From contig URXI01000100.1 of NCBI GenBank assembly GCA_900551775.1, positions 1-12,475 on the forward strand: a DNA stretch of 12,475 bases, given 5' to 3'. This document shows, piece after piece, positions 1 through 7,148 of this stretch. Numbering within the stretch: the stretch's first letter is position 1; each line of letters begins with the position of its first letter. Below the pieces are notes generated by a model. The model was given only the letters and a program-made list of their open reading frames with translations. It was not told where the DNA came from and did no database searches. The position numbers were made by a program, and so were the translations under genes. The stretch comes from an uncultured Eubacterium sp. (GTDB lineage Bacteria > Bacillota > Clostridia > Peptostreptococcales > Anaerovoracaceae).

Positions 1-1371
1 ACATTTCCACTTGTTGGTTTCCAGCCCTTTGGTAGTGGCGGAAATAAGCGGGTTCGGAGAAGTTCCCAGGGACATGATAACTGTGTCACAGTCAATTACA
101 TATTCGGAATCCGGAATTTCCACAGGACGTCTTCTGCCGGAAGCATCAGGTTCGCCCAGTTCCATCACCTGGAGAACTACTTCTTTGACGTGGCCGTTTT
201 CATCCTTCACAACTTCGATAGGGTTGGTAAGGTTCTTGAAGATAACTCCTTCTTCCTCTGCCTCTTCTATCTCCACCATGTCGGCCGGCATCTCGTCTTT
301 GGTTCTTCTGTAGATGTTGTAAACTTCCTCGGCGCCCAGTCTTACTGCTGTTCTGCAAGCGTCCATAGCGGTGTTTCCGCCTCCGACGATGGCAACCTTT
401 CTGCCCATGCCGATTTCTTCGTTTCTGACTACTCTTCTCAGGAAGTCGATACCGCCGATCACGCCTTCTGCATCTTCTCCAGGGCAGCCAACGCCTGTGG
501 AAACCCATGCGCCGATGCCCAGAAGTACGGCATCAAAGTCGTTCTGAATCGTCTCAAACGGCATATCTTCGCCAATCTTTGTGTTTGGTACGATTTCTAC
601 ACCCATGGAAGCGATGATGTCAATTTCGTCATCGAGGACTTCCTTCGGGAGTCTGTATTCAGGAATGCCGTATCTCAGCATGCCGCCCAGTTTAGGCATT
701 GCATCAAAGATGGTTACGTCATGTCCCTTCTGTCTCAGGAAATAAGCTGCGGAAAGTCCCATCGGGCCGCCGCCGATGATAGCCACTGATTTTCCAGTCG
801 GCTCATCGATTTCCGGAACAAAAGCTTCCTCACTCATCATATCGTAATCAGCTGCGAATCTCTTGAGGGATGCGATGCTGATCGGTTCGTCGATCAAAGC
901 TCTTCTGCAGTTGTCCTCACAAGGGTGCGGACAGACTCTTCCGATGGAAGCTGGAAGTGGAATTTTGTCCTTGATCAGTTCTTGTGCTGCTTCGAACTCT
1001 CCGTTGGCGATAAGTCCTACATAACCCTGGCAGTCAGTTCCCGCCGGGCAGTTCAGTGAGCACGGAGCCTTACAGTCACCGTTGTGGTTGGAAATGAGCA
1101 GCTCCAGGTTGGTCTTTCTGGATTCAATAACGCGGTCTGTGTTGGTCATGACAACCATGCCGTCAGAAACGGTGGTCGCACATGCCTTACAGAGTTTCGG
1201 GTTGCCTTCTACTTCTACAACGCATAGGCCGCATGCGCCGTAGATGGTCGTTCTCTCATCAAAGCAAAGAGTAGGAATGAAAATGTCATTTTCTCTCGCT
1301 ACTTCCAAGATCGTCTGTCCAGGAAGGCCGAATACTTCTTTGCCGTCTATATTCATTCTGAATTTATTCAT
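1..1371 (-). CDS. StnA-like flavoprotein: N-terminal [2Fe-2S] domain fused to a GltD/NfnB-like oxidoreductase (C-terminus cut by window edge)
   Basis: The first 457 codons are visible, and the frame is still open at base 1. Residues about 1-75 form a NuoG/HydA-type [2Fe-2S] domain with Cys36, Cys47, Cys50 and Cys64 in the canonical C-x10-C-x2-C-x13-C spacing. Residues 96-155 are cysteine-rich (His96, Cys100, Cys104, Cys108, Cys114, then Cys147, Cys151, Cys155), resembling the [4Fe-4S] region of glutamate synthase small chain (GltD) and NfnB. Two Rossmann motifs follow: IIGGGPMG near 198-205 (FAD) and VAIVGGGNTAMD at 325-336 (NAD(P)H). The start ATG lies 7 bases after GGAGG. The ribosome-binding site directly follows the stop of the NuoF-like gene, 15 bases upstream, so the genes are cotranscribed. 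By family, such proteins pass electrons between NAD(P)H and Fe-S partners in the cytoplasm. Inference: together with the next two genes this is an Stn-type NADH/NADPH/ferredoxin transhydrogenase. Alternatively it is the electron-input subunit of a formate dehydrogenase or similar enzyme encoded beyond the edge. A GltD-like module should need roughly 100-150 more residues. Confidence 0.85.
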   Translation of the reverse strand, partial: MNKFRMNIDGKEVFGLPGQTILEVARENDIFIPTLCFDERTTIYGACGLCVVEVEGNPKLCKACATTVSDGMVVMTNTDRVIESRKTNLELLISNHNGDCKAPCSLNCPAGTDCQGYVGLIANGEFEAAQELIKDKIPLPASIGRVCPHPCEDNCRRALIDEPISIASLKRFAADYDMMSEEAFVPEIDEPTGKSVAIIGGGPMGLSAAYFLRQKGHDVTIFDAMPKLGGMLRYGIPEYRLPKEVLDDEIDIIASMGVEIVPNTKIGEDMPFETIQNDFDAVLLGIGAWVSTGVGCPGEDAEGVIGGIDFLRRVVRNEEIGMGRKVAIVGGGNTAMDACRTAVRLGAEEVYNIYRRTKDEMPADMVEIEEAEEEGVIFKNLTNPIEVVKDENGHVKEVVLQVMELGEPDASGRRRPVEIPDSEYVIDCDTVIMSLGTSPNPLISATTKGLETNKWKC

Positions 1372-1386
1372 TGTATTTCCTCCTCC

Positions 1387-3135
1387 CTACTTGATCTTAA
1401 TGGCGCCAAATTTGCAGTTCTCTGCACACTTGCCGCACTTGATACATTTGTCCTGATCGATAACGTGCTTGCCCTTGACTTCGCCAGTGATGGCTTCTAC
1501 AGGACATCTCTTCGCACAGAGTGTACATCCCTTACATGCGTCGGTGATTTCGTAAGTGATCAGTGCCTTACAGGATTTTGCTGTACATTTATGGTTATAG
1601 ATATGATCTTCATATTCGTTTCTGAAGTATTTGATCGTCGTCAATACAGGGTTTGGCGCTGTCTGACCCAGACCGCACATTGCGCCGTCTTTGATCTTTG
1701 CTGCCAGCTCCTGCAGCAGTTCGATATCGCCGTCTCTGCCTTCGCCGCGAGTGATTCTCTCGAGGATTTCCAGCATTCTCTTGGTACCGATTCTGCAGTA
1801 GTTACATTTTCCACAGGACTCTTTCTTCGTAAAGTCGAGGAAGTATCTCGCCATATCTACCATACAGGTATTTTCATCCATGACGATCATACCGCCGGAA
1901 CCGACGATGGCGCCTGTCTTGTTGATATCTTCATAAGTTACCGGTGTGTCGATCAGGGAAGCCGGAATACATCCGCCAGACGGTCCTCCCATCTGTACTG
2001 CCTTGAATTCTTTATCCTGCTTGATACCGCCGCCGATGCCGAAGATGACATCCTTGAGTGGAAGTCCCATAGGTACCTCTACCAGTCCGCCCTTCTTGAT
2101 CTTTCCTGCCAATGCGAATACCTTGGTGCCCTTGGACTGTTCTGTACCCATGGCACCAAAAGCAGCTCCGCCGTTATCGATGATCCAGGAAACGTTGGCA
2201 AATGTTTCTACATTATTAATGTTTGTCGGCTGCTGCCAATAGCCCTTCGCTGCCGGGAATGGAGGTTTCAGTCTCGGCATACCTCTTTCTCCTTCCAGAG
2301 AGGCAATCAAAGCAGTCTCTTCGCCGCATACAAATGCGCCTGCACCGGCTTTGATTCTCAGGTCAAAGTCGTATCCGCTGCCAAAGATGTTCTTGCCCAG
2401 GAAGCCTTTTTCTCTAGCCTGGTCCATGGCAATCTCTAATCTCTTGATTGCCAGAGGATATTCAGCACGGCAGTAGATGATACCTTCTGTTGCGCCCATG
2501 GCAAAGCCGCCAATGATCATGCCTTCAATCAGGGAATGCGGATCTCCTTCTAATACGGATCTGTCCATGAAAGCGCCCGGATCTCCTTCGTCAGCGTTAC
2601 ATACTATGTACTTATTCTTTCCCGGGTTTCCCTTAGCAGCATTCCACTTGAACCAGGTCGGGAATCCGGCGCCGCCTCTGCCTCTGAGGCCGGAAGTCTT
2701 GATCTCTGCGATAACTTCGTCCTGTGTCATGGAAGTGACGACTTTCTTGGTCGCTTCGTATCCGCCTACAGCCAGATACTCTTCAATTTTCTCAGGATTG
2801 ATCAATCCGCAGTGTCTCAGTACGACTCTCTGCTGTTTGCCGATAAACTGCTGATCTTCTTCTGAAATCGCATATTCCTCAACTGGTTTTCCACCCTTCA
2901 GGTGTTCTTCTACAATTTTTTCAACTTTATCTGGCTGTACTTTGACATATCTCGTCATTTTTCCGTCGTCTTCATAGACATCGACGATTGGTTCCAGATA
3001 ACAGGTTCCAACACAGCCTGTAAAGTCGATATCTACATTTACAGCCTGTTTTTTGATCTGCTCTTCAAATGCGGCCTGGGTTTTCTTTGCGCCAGTAGCG
3101 ATACCACAGCTGCCCTGTCCTATAATTACTTTCAT
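1387..3135 (-). CDS. NuoF/HydB-like (StnB-like) FMN- and NAD(H)-binding iron-sulfur subunit
   Basis: This is a complete 582-residue protein, close to the length of HydB of bifurcating hydrogenases. Domains in order: a thioredoxin-like [2Fe-2S] domain (residues 1-80, with Cys10, Cys41 and Cys45 visible); the NuoF core with FMN-binding GLRGRGGAGFP (149-159) and NAD-binding CNADEGDPGAFMDR (179-192); the NuoF [4Fe-4S] site at Cys441, Cys444, Cys447 and Cys487; and a C-terminal 2x[4Fe-4S] ferredoxin domain with Cys534/537/540/544 and Cys564/567/570/574. The C-terminal ferredoxin domain is typical of HydB/Stn-type subunits and absent from respiratory complex I NuoF. By family, it oxidises or reduces NAD(H) at FMN and relays electrons through the clusters. 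The ATG follows GGAGG, which overlaps the TAG stop of the NuoE-like gene; the genes are 11 bases apart. The first [2Fe-2S] site shows only three cysteines in this domain. Assignment to the family is secure; whether the partner complex is Stn, hydrogenase or formate dehydrogenase is inference. Confidence 0.93.
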   Translation of the reverse strand: MKVIIGQGSCGIATGAKKTQAAFEEQIKKQAVNVDIDFTGCVGTCYLEPIVDVYEDDGKMTRYVKVQPDKVEKIVEEHLKGGKPVEEYAISEEDQQFIGKQQRVVLRHCGLINPEKIEEYLAVGGYEATKKVVTSMTQDEVIAEIKTSGLRGRGGAGFPTWFKWNAAKGNPGKNKYIVCNADEGDPGAFMDRSVLEGDPHSLIEGMIIGGFAMGATEGIIYCRAEYPLAIKRLEIAMDQAREKGFLGKNIFGSGYDFDLRIKAGAGAFVCGEETALIASLEGERGMPRLKPPFPAAKGYWQQPTNINNVETFANVSWIIDNGGAAFGAMGTEQSKGTKVFALAGKIKKGGLVEVPMGLPLKDVIFGIGGGIKQDKEFKAVQMGGPSGGCIPASLIDTPVTYEDINKTGAIVGSGGMIVMDENTCMVDMARYFLDFTKKESCGKCNYCRIGTKRMLEILERITRGEGRDGDIELLQELAAKIKDGAMCGLGQTAPNPVLTTIKYFRNEYEDHIYNHKCTAKSCKALITYEITDACKGCTLCAKRCPVEAITGEVKGKHVIDQDKCIKCGKCAENCKFGAIKIK

Positions 3136-3146
3136 CTTCGCACCTC

Positions 3147-3656
3147 CTAAGCTCTTTCTCTGATTTCAGCCAGGATCTGCACTACTTTATCTTTTGTTAG
3201 ATTTCCGTAGGTCTCATCTCCATCGGCACTCTGAACCATCATGACAGGTGCAAGGGAACAGCATCCAAGACATGCAACGTTATTCAGCGTAAATACGCCG
3301 TCTTCTGTCGTCTCGCCATCCTGAATACCAAGGTATTCACAGACTGCCTCTTCTATCATTTCTGACCCGTTTACATGACAGGCAGTACCCTGACAAAGCA
3401 TAATCAGATTCTTGCCAATCGGCTGTAATCTGAATTGGGCGTAGAAAGTGGCCACTCCGTAAATCTTAGCTGGTTTAATTCCTGTAGCTTCTGAAATGTG
3501 GTTGATTGTGTCTATAGATAAGTATCCATAGATATCCTGCGCCTTCTGTAAAATCGTAATCAGACTGCCAGGAACTTTTGCGTACTTGTCCAGAACGGGC
3601 TGCAGTTCTTTGAACTGATCATTCTGGCATCCGCCACAGCAACATTTTTCACTCAT
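3147..3656 (-). CDS. NuoE/HydC-like (StnC-like) [2Fe-2S] thioredoxin-fold subunit
   Basis: This is a complete 169-residue protein of the usual NuoE/HydC length. A helical N-terminal half (about 12-75, including the KIYGVATFYAQF family signature) is followed by a thioredoxin-like [2Fe-2S] domain. Its ligands are Cys88 and Cys93 (LCQGTACH) and Cys129 and Cys133 (CLGCC), matching the C-x4-C and C-x3-C pattern of the family. It should bind the NuoF-like subunit and act as an electron relay in a cytoplasmic complex. It is the first gene of the three-gene operon. Its ATG lies 8-9 bases after AGGAGG, and a good promoter sits about 70 bases upstream. An unusual CCCGGC stretch at residues 5-10 precedes the normal start of the domain. 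The family call is firm; the complex identity depends on the neighbouring subunits. Confidence 0.93.
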   Translation of the reverse strand: MSEKCCCGGCQNDQFKELQPVLDKYAKVPGSLITILQKAQDIYGYLSIDTINHISEATGIKPAKIYGVATFYAQFRLQPIGKNLIMLCQGTACHVNGSEMIEEAVCEYLGIQDGETTEDGVFTLNNVACLGCCSLAPVMMVQSADGDETYGNLTKDKVVQILAEIRERA

Positions 3657-3725
3657 TAATGTTTCCTCCTGCTTGCTATATTTTTCACTCCATAGAAACC
3701 ATTCCGTCTCCGAAACTTACCTTCC

Positions 3726-3754
3726 ATTATACTTACTTTCGTGAATAAAATCAA
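3726..3754 (-). promoter_or_regulatory. Sigma-A-type promoter of the electron-transfer operon
   Basis: Read on the minus strand, TTGATT (3754-3749) and a perfect TATAAT (3731-3726) are separated by exactly 17 bases. The predicted transcription start would be near 3719, giving a leader of roughly 60 bases before the NuoE-like ATG. I saw no convincing operator; the AT-rich stretch at 3765-3780 is only a weak imperfect palindrome. Confidence 0.7.
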
Positions 3755-3818
3755 TTGTTTTGTATAGTTATTTAATTATCAAAGTCAGAGTTTCTCGGCA
3801 GATGATTTCCAACAAATG

Positions 3819-3848
3819 AAAAAAACGGCAGCTTTGCAAAAAGTGCCG
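3819..3848 (-). terminator. Intrinsic terminator after the amidohydrolase pseudogene
   Basis: On the minus strand, CGGCA-CTTT-loop TTGC-AAAG-(bulged C)-TGCCG (3848-3826) is followed by seven T residues (3825-3819). It lies about 30 bases beyond the amidohydrolase stop codon and upstream of the promoter of the electron-transfer operon, so it separates the two transcription units. Confidence 0.8.
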
Positions 3849-3877
3849 ATTTTATGGATAAAATACAGTATATTTAT

Positions 3878-4934
3878 CTATTCAGTCAGATGGTTTCGCC
3901 CACAAATTTTTTCGGCAATGCCGACAAAGAGTCTGATGCCGTAATAAAGGGATCTTTCATTTATATTCAGGGTAGAACTATGGAGTGTTCCCGTATCCAC
4001 ATTCTCCTGGCTGCAGCCCAGCATGAACATGACTCCGGGTATTTCCTCTTGATAATAGGCAAAGTCCTCTGAACCCATGTGGGGTCTCTCAATCATGAAG
4101 ATATCCTCTTCTCTGTCCAATACTTCTCTGGCTGACTCCATCGTGATCTTAGTCAATGCCGGATCATTGTTGACAGAGGGGAAGCCTGGAATGAATTCGA
4201 TTTCACTTCGTCCTCCCAAAGCCTGTGCCGTATGCTGCGCTATTTGATTCATCCGCTCCCGAATTTTTTCTTTGTTGGTCTTTTCGATGCACCTCAGCAT
4301 CCCTTTCATCTCTACACTGTCTGGAACCACATTGATGGCTTCCCCGCCGCTGATTTGACAAATGGAGAGTGTGGCCACATCAAAAGGATTGACGTTATGA
4401 CTCAAGATGGAATCCATGGCTGTCACGATATGCGAAGCGATCACAATGGCATTGACTCCAGTCTCCGGCTCCGATGAATGGGCGCCTTTTCCCTGTACGC
4501 GGATAATAAATTCGTCATCCGTAGCAGATAGATAGCCTGCTTTGATGCCTATGGCACCAGTTGGAAGTTCTGGAATCATGTGCAGTCCCCAGCAGGATTG
4601 CCATATGGCCGTCGTGTCCACAGGCGTGCATAATCCCTGCTTTATCAGATTCATAAGGCAGCCCGGTTTCTTCTAAAATCGGCAAGGCGTCCATATCCGC
4701 TCTGAAAGCGATGACTGGGCCGGGACTTCCGCTGTCAAAGCTGGCTGTAACTCCTGTGCCGCCCACATTGCAGGTCACCTCATAGCCCATTGCCCTCAGC
4801 TTCTCTGCGATGAAGTCTGCTGTGTCAAACTCTTCAAAGCTCAGCTCCGGATGGCAGTGCAGGTGTCTTCTCCAGTCTATGACATTTTCCATCATTTCTT
4901 CCATTAACGTCTCCGCTTTTTCTCTGATTTCCAT
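3878..4934 (-). pseudogene. M20-family metallo-amidohydrolase (N-acyl-amino-acid/IAA-amino-acid hydrolase type), disrupted by an internal deletion and frameshift
   Basis: Two overlapping reading frames encode the two ends of one M20D amidohydrolase. Codons 1-118 (4934-4581) carry WRRHLHCHPELSFEE, the FRADMDALPI catalytic-Asp motif and MHACGHDGH with the metal ligands Cys105 and His107, ending at LLGTA. The other frame resumes homology at GLHMIPELPTG (from 4588) and runs to the TAG at 3878, including GKGAHSSEPETGVNAI and HMGSEDFAYY. In intact relatives about 45 residues lie between LLGTA and GLHM, including the FQPAEE segment with the catalytic and metal-ligand glutamates; these are absent. 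Frame arithmetic gives a deletion length of 2 modulo 3. The bases at 4581-4590 (GGGGACTGCA on the minus strand) fit both flanks. The only usable ATG has AAGGAA 14 bases upstream, with an in-frame stop just before. Intact family members hydrolyse N-acyl amino acids. This copy should be inactive unless the deletion is an assembly error. Confidence 0.85.
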
Positions 4935-4969
4935 CCTGTCAACGTCTTCCTTTCATATATTACTGCCCG

Positions 4970-5065
4970 TTACAAGGTTTCCAGCCTTGCCAGAAGACTT
5001 TCCGTATCTTCGCAATTTGCATAGATAAACTTGATGCCCTTTTCTTCAATCTTATTCCAAGACAT
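4970..5065 (-). CDS. Small hypothetical ORF (31 aa)
   Basis: This minus-strand ORF of 31 codons starts at an ATG placed 6 bases after AAAGGAG, the best ribosome-binding site in this gap, and ends with TAA 35 bases before the amidohydrolase start. The peptide begins MSWNKIEEKGIKFIYANC. It resembles the N-terminal strand-turn-strand of small clostridial proteins annotated as STAS/SEC14-like, but those are about three times longer, so this could be a truncated remnant. Two further ATGs lie upstream in frame (codons for M-C-M, from about 5098) without a comparable ribosome-binding site. No promoter of its own is evident. It could also be a translated leader for the pseudogene. Coding status is uncertain and no function can be assigned. 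Confidence 0.4.
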   Translation of the reverse strand: MSWNKIEEKGIKFIYANCEDTESLLARLETL

Positions 5066-5100
5066 ACTGGACTCCTTTGCAACTTTTTGCATACACATCT

Positions 5101-5129
5101 GAAAAGAAGAGGAGCTAAACATAGCTCCT
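5101..5129 (-). terminator. Intrinsic terminator after the EamA transporter gene
   Basis: On the minus strand, a perfect 8-bp stem AGGAGCTA/TAGCTCCT with loop TGTT (5129-5110) is followed by a T-rich CTTCTTTTC tract (5109-5101). It begins 9 bases after the transporter stop codon. The interrupted T tract suggests incomplete termination, which may allow readthrough into the small ORF and amidohydrolase remnant. Confidence 0.65.
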
Positions 5130-5138
5130 TGCAGAGAC

Positions 5139-6083
5139 TTAAATTCGGGATGACTTCCGGTCAGTTTCTTCCGCTGTTTCGTTTATCGTCAATGGTTCTT
5201 TTTTTCGCCCCAGATTTTTAAAATCAATCTCCGTCACAAAGAGGGCGGCAATCATAATCACTGCTCCGATGTATGATTTGACAGAGAGAATTTCGCCTGC
5301 CAGGAAGAAGGCCACTACGCCTGCAAAGACAGGCTCTAACGTAAAGATAATGCCGACGTGCGCCGCCGTGGTATACTGCTGTGCGATGGCCTGCACGATG
5401 AAGGCCAGTCCTGTACAGAAGATAGACAAAAAGGCCACACTGATAAATATGCCCGGCGTGGTTGGCAGATGCGGCTGTTCAAAGACAAATGCAAGCACCA
5501 GCATATATGCACCTGTAACACCTAACTGAAAAACTCCTAGTTGGAAAGCGTCGACCTTCTCATGGGAAACTGCTTTTTCTGTCAAAATCAAATCCACCGC
5601 ATAAGCAATTGCCCCTATGATACAAAACACATCCCCCTTCAGATTCCCCATATTAAAGGAGAAATCGTCTTTTAGTGTCAGAAGCATGATTCCAATCAAG
5701 CTCATGGTTACAGCGATTATGATCTTCCTGTGAGGTTTCTTTTTGAATAGGATCATCTCCAGCATCGGTACGAAAATGACCGTCAGAGCACACAAAAATC
5801 CAGAGTTGGACAGGGTGGTATATTTTACGCCGAAGGTGGCGCCAGAATACACAAAAATTAAAACAGTTCCAATTAAAAAGCTGTATTTCAATGTTGTCTT
5901 ATTGACAGTCTTCAATTTATTAAAAGTAAAGATTCCCGCTACAAAAAACGCGCCTAAAAACCGATGGGCGTTGAGAGTGAAGGAATCCATGTCCTCCAGT
6001 GACACGTCAATCAAGTAATAGGATATACCCCAGCAAAGGGTTACGATGATCAGCATCAGGTCTGCTTTTAACTGTTTCTTCAT
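5139..6083 (-). CDS. DMT-superfamily permease with two EamA domains
   Basis: This 314-residue, very hydrophobic protein has about ten predicted membrane segments arranged as two EamA repeats (roughly residues 8-137 and 151-288). The second ends in the typical LEPVFAGVVAFFLAGE segment followed by a last helix. A charged hydrophilic tail (about 290-314) is probably cytoplasmic. It is an inner-membrane drug/metabolite transporter; such proteins often export amino acids or other metabolites, but the substrate cannot be read from the sequence. The ATG follows GAGGAG at short spacing and lies 18 bases after the holA stop, so it is the last gene of the comEC-holA operon and is followed by a hairpin terminator. 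Nothing in the sequence links its function to DNA uptake or replication; the linkage may only reflect gene packing. Confidence 0.9.
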   Translation of the reverse strand: MKKQLKADLMLIIVTLCWGISYYLIDVSLEDMDSFTLNAHRFLGAFFVAGIFTFNKLKTVNKTTLKYSFLIGTVLIFVYSGATFGVKYTTLSNSGFLCALTVIFVPMLEMILFKKKPHRKIIIAVTMSLIGIMLLTLKDDFSFNMGNLKGDVFCIIGAIAYAVDLILTEKAVSHEKVDAFQLGVFQLGVTGAYMLVLAFVFEQPHLPTTPGIFISVAFLSIFCTGLAFIVQAIAQQYTTAAHVGIIFTLEPVFAGVVAFFLAGEILSVKSYIGAVIMIAALFVTEIDFKNLGRKKEPLTINETAEETDRKSSRI

Positions 6084-6101
6084 ATTGCTCCTCTCATAAT
6101 A

Positions 6102-7148
6102 TCAAATACTTGCAATAAACATTTCCAAAGCCATCTGTCCGTCCAGAAGCCCCGTCTTTATGTTTCGATCTACTTCGTAGATGCCGGATAAGGTCTTTTT
6201 CAGTTTTTCTACAGAATATTTGTTCGCATAAGGAATCAACTTCTTGATCCGGTATTCGCTGCCTCCTAATTTTTTGTGCATGGCGGAAAGGTCTGAGCCG
6301 TCTTCGCGAAGCTGCCTGACGGACAACATCAGTTCAAACTGAGAGACGATGGCGCCGATGATGGAAAAGGGATCGCTGCCGGAATGGAGCATATTGTACA
6401 AGATCTGAAAAGCCCGATCTTTCTGATTGCTGCTGATTCCGTCCAGCATGTCAAAGACGAAGGTGTCTAAGTCGCCACAGACAGTCCTTTCGATATCCTC
6501 CTCTGTTACCTTGACACCATCGCTGTGAGCGATGATTTTCTGAATGTCATTATCAAAATTGAAAAGCCTGTAATCGCTCTCTTTATTGAAGTAACCCGTC
6601 GCATCGATGAGCATCTGCAGGGCTCTCCCCGATATTTCTACACCAGACATTCTGAACCGCTTCTTGGCAAAAGAGGAGAACTCCGCCTTGTCAATTTTGT
6701 CAAAATCGTAGCATTGCGCCTTCTTCTTCAGCGCCGCCGTCAAGATTGCGGAAGCTTTGACCTCTTCACTGGAAAAAATCAAAATCGTCTTCTCATTGCT
6801 GCTGGCGATGTATTCTGCCAATCCTTTGATATCTTCTTTTGAATAACCTTTGGCGCTGTCGCTGGTCAGAGGTTTGAAGTTTCTGACCCAGACCACTCTC
6901 CGCTCTGAAAACATGGAAAAAGTTTCACAGGCTTCGATGACCTGGCTGCAGGATGCATTCTCCTCGTCCAGAATCACATAATCCATGGAGATTGTGGCAG
7001 GATTCACGTATTTTTTAACCAGTGTATCGACAGCCCATTTCACCAGATATTGCTCGATGCCGTACATCAAAATAACCTGATCGATATTACCGTTCTTCAG
7101 ATTCTCCGAAAATACTTTAAAACTGTGTTTTACTGGTTTTTTGTACAT
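6102..7148 (-). CDS. holA: DNA polymerase III subunit delta
   Basis: This 348-residue protein has the usual HolA length. The N-terminus carries the family signature around VILMYGIEQYLVKWAVDTL (25-43), followed by the AAA+-like core, with the C-terminal helical collar domain from about 220 to the end (closing LLDGQMALEMFIASI). Delta is the clamp-loader subunit that opens the DnaN sliding-clamp ring during chromosomal replication. The start ATG overlaps the end of comEC by 19 bases, and AAGGAAG lies about 9 bases upstream inside comEC, so translation of the two is probably coupled. The comEC-holA order is common in Firmicutes, which supports both calls. Sequence divergence from model HolA proteins is normal for the family. 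Confidence 0.92.
   Translation of the reverse strand: MYKKPVKHSFKVFSENLKNGNIDQVILMYGIEQYLVKWAVDTLVKKYVNPATISMDYVILDEENASCSQVIEACETFSMFSERRVVWVRNFKPLTSDSAKGYSKEDIKGLAEYIASSNEKTILIFSSEEVKASAILTAALKKKAQCYDFDKIDKAEFSSFAKKRFRMSGVEISGRALQMLIDATGYFNKESDYRLFNFDNDIQKIIAHSDGVKVTEEDIERTVCGDLDTFVFDMLDGISSNQKDRAFQILYNMLHSGSDPFSIIGAIVSQFELMLSVRQLREDGSDLSAMHKKLGGSEYRIKKLIPYANKYSVEKLKKTLSGIYEVDRNIKTGLLDGQMALEMFIASI

Noticed and set aside
190..789. 199-codon open frame on the plus strand
   Set aside because: It lies antisense to the Rossmann-fold region of the flavoprotein and has no recognisable domain.
1465..2439. Long 324-codon open frame on the plus strand
   Set aside because: It is entirely antisense to the NuoF-like gene, whose motifs are unmistakable, and its translation shows no family signature.
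3755..3785. Possible Rex operator upstream of the electron-transfer operon
   Set aside because: The AT-rich stretch is only an imperfect palindrome and lacks the paired TTGT/ACAA half-sites at correct spacing.
4515..4654. Programmed ribosomal frameshift joining the two amidohydrolase frames
   Set aside because: A frameshift alone would not restore the roughly 45 residues missing between the conserved blocks, including the catalytic glutamates, and no slippery heptamer was seen at the junction.
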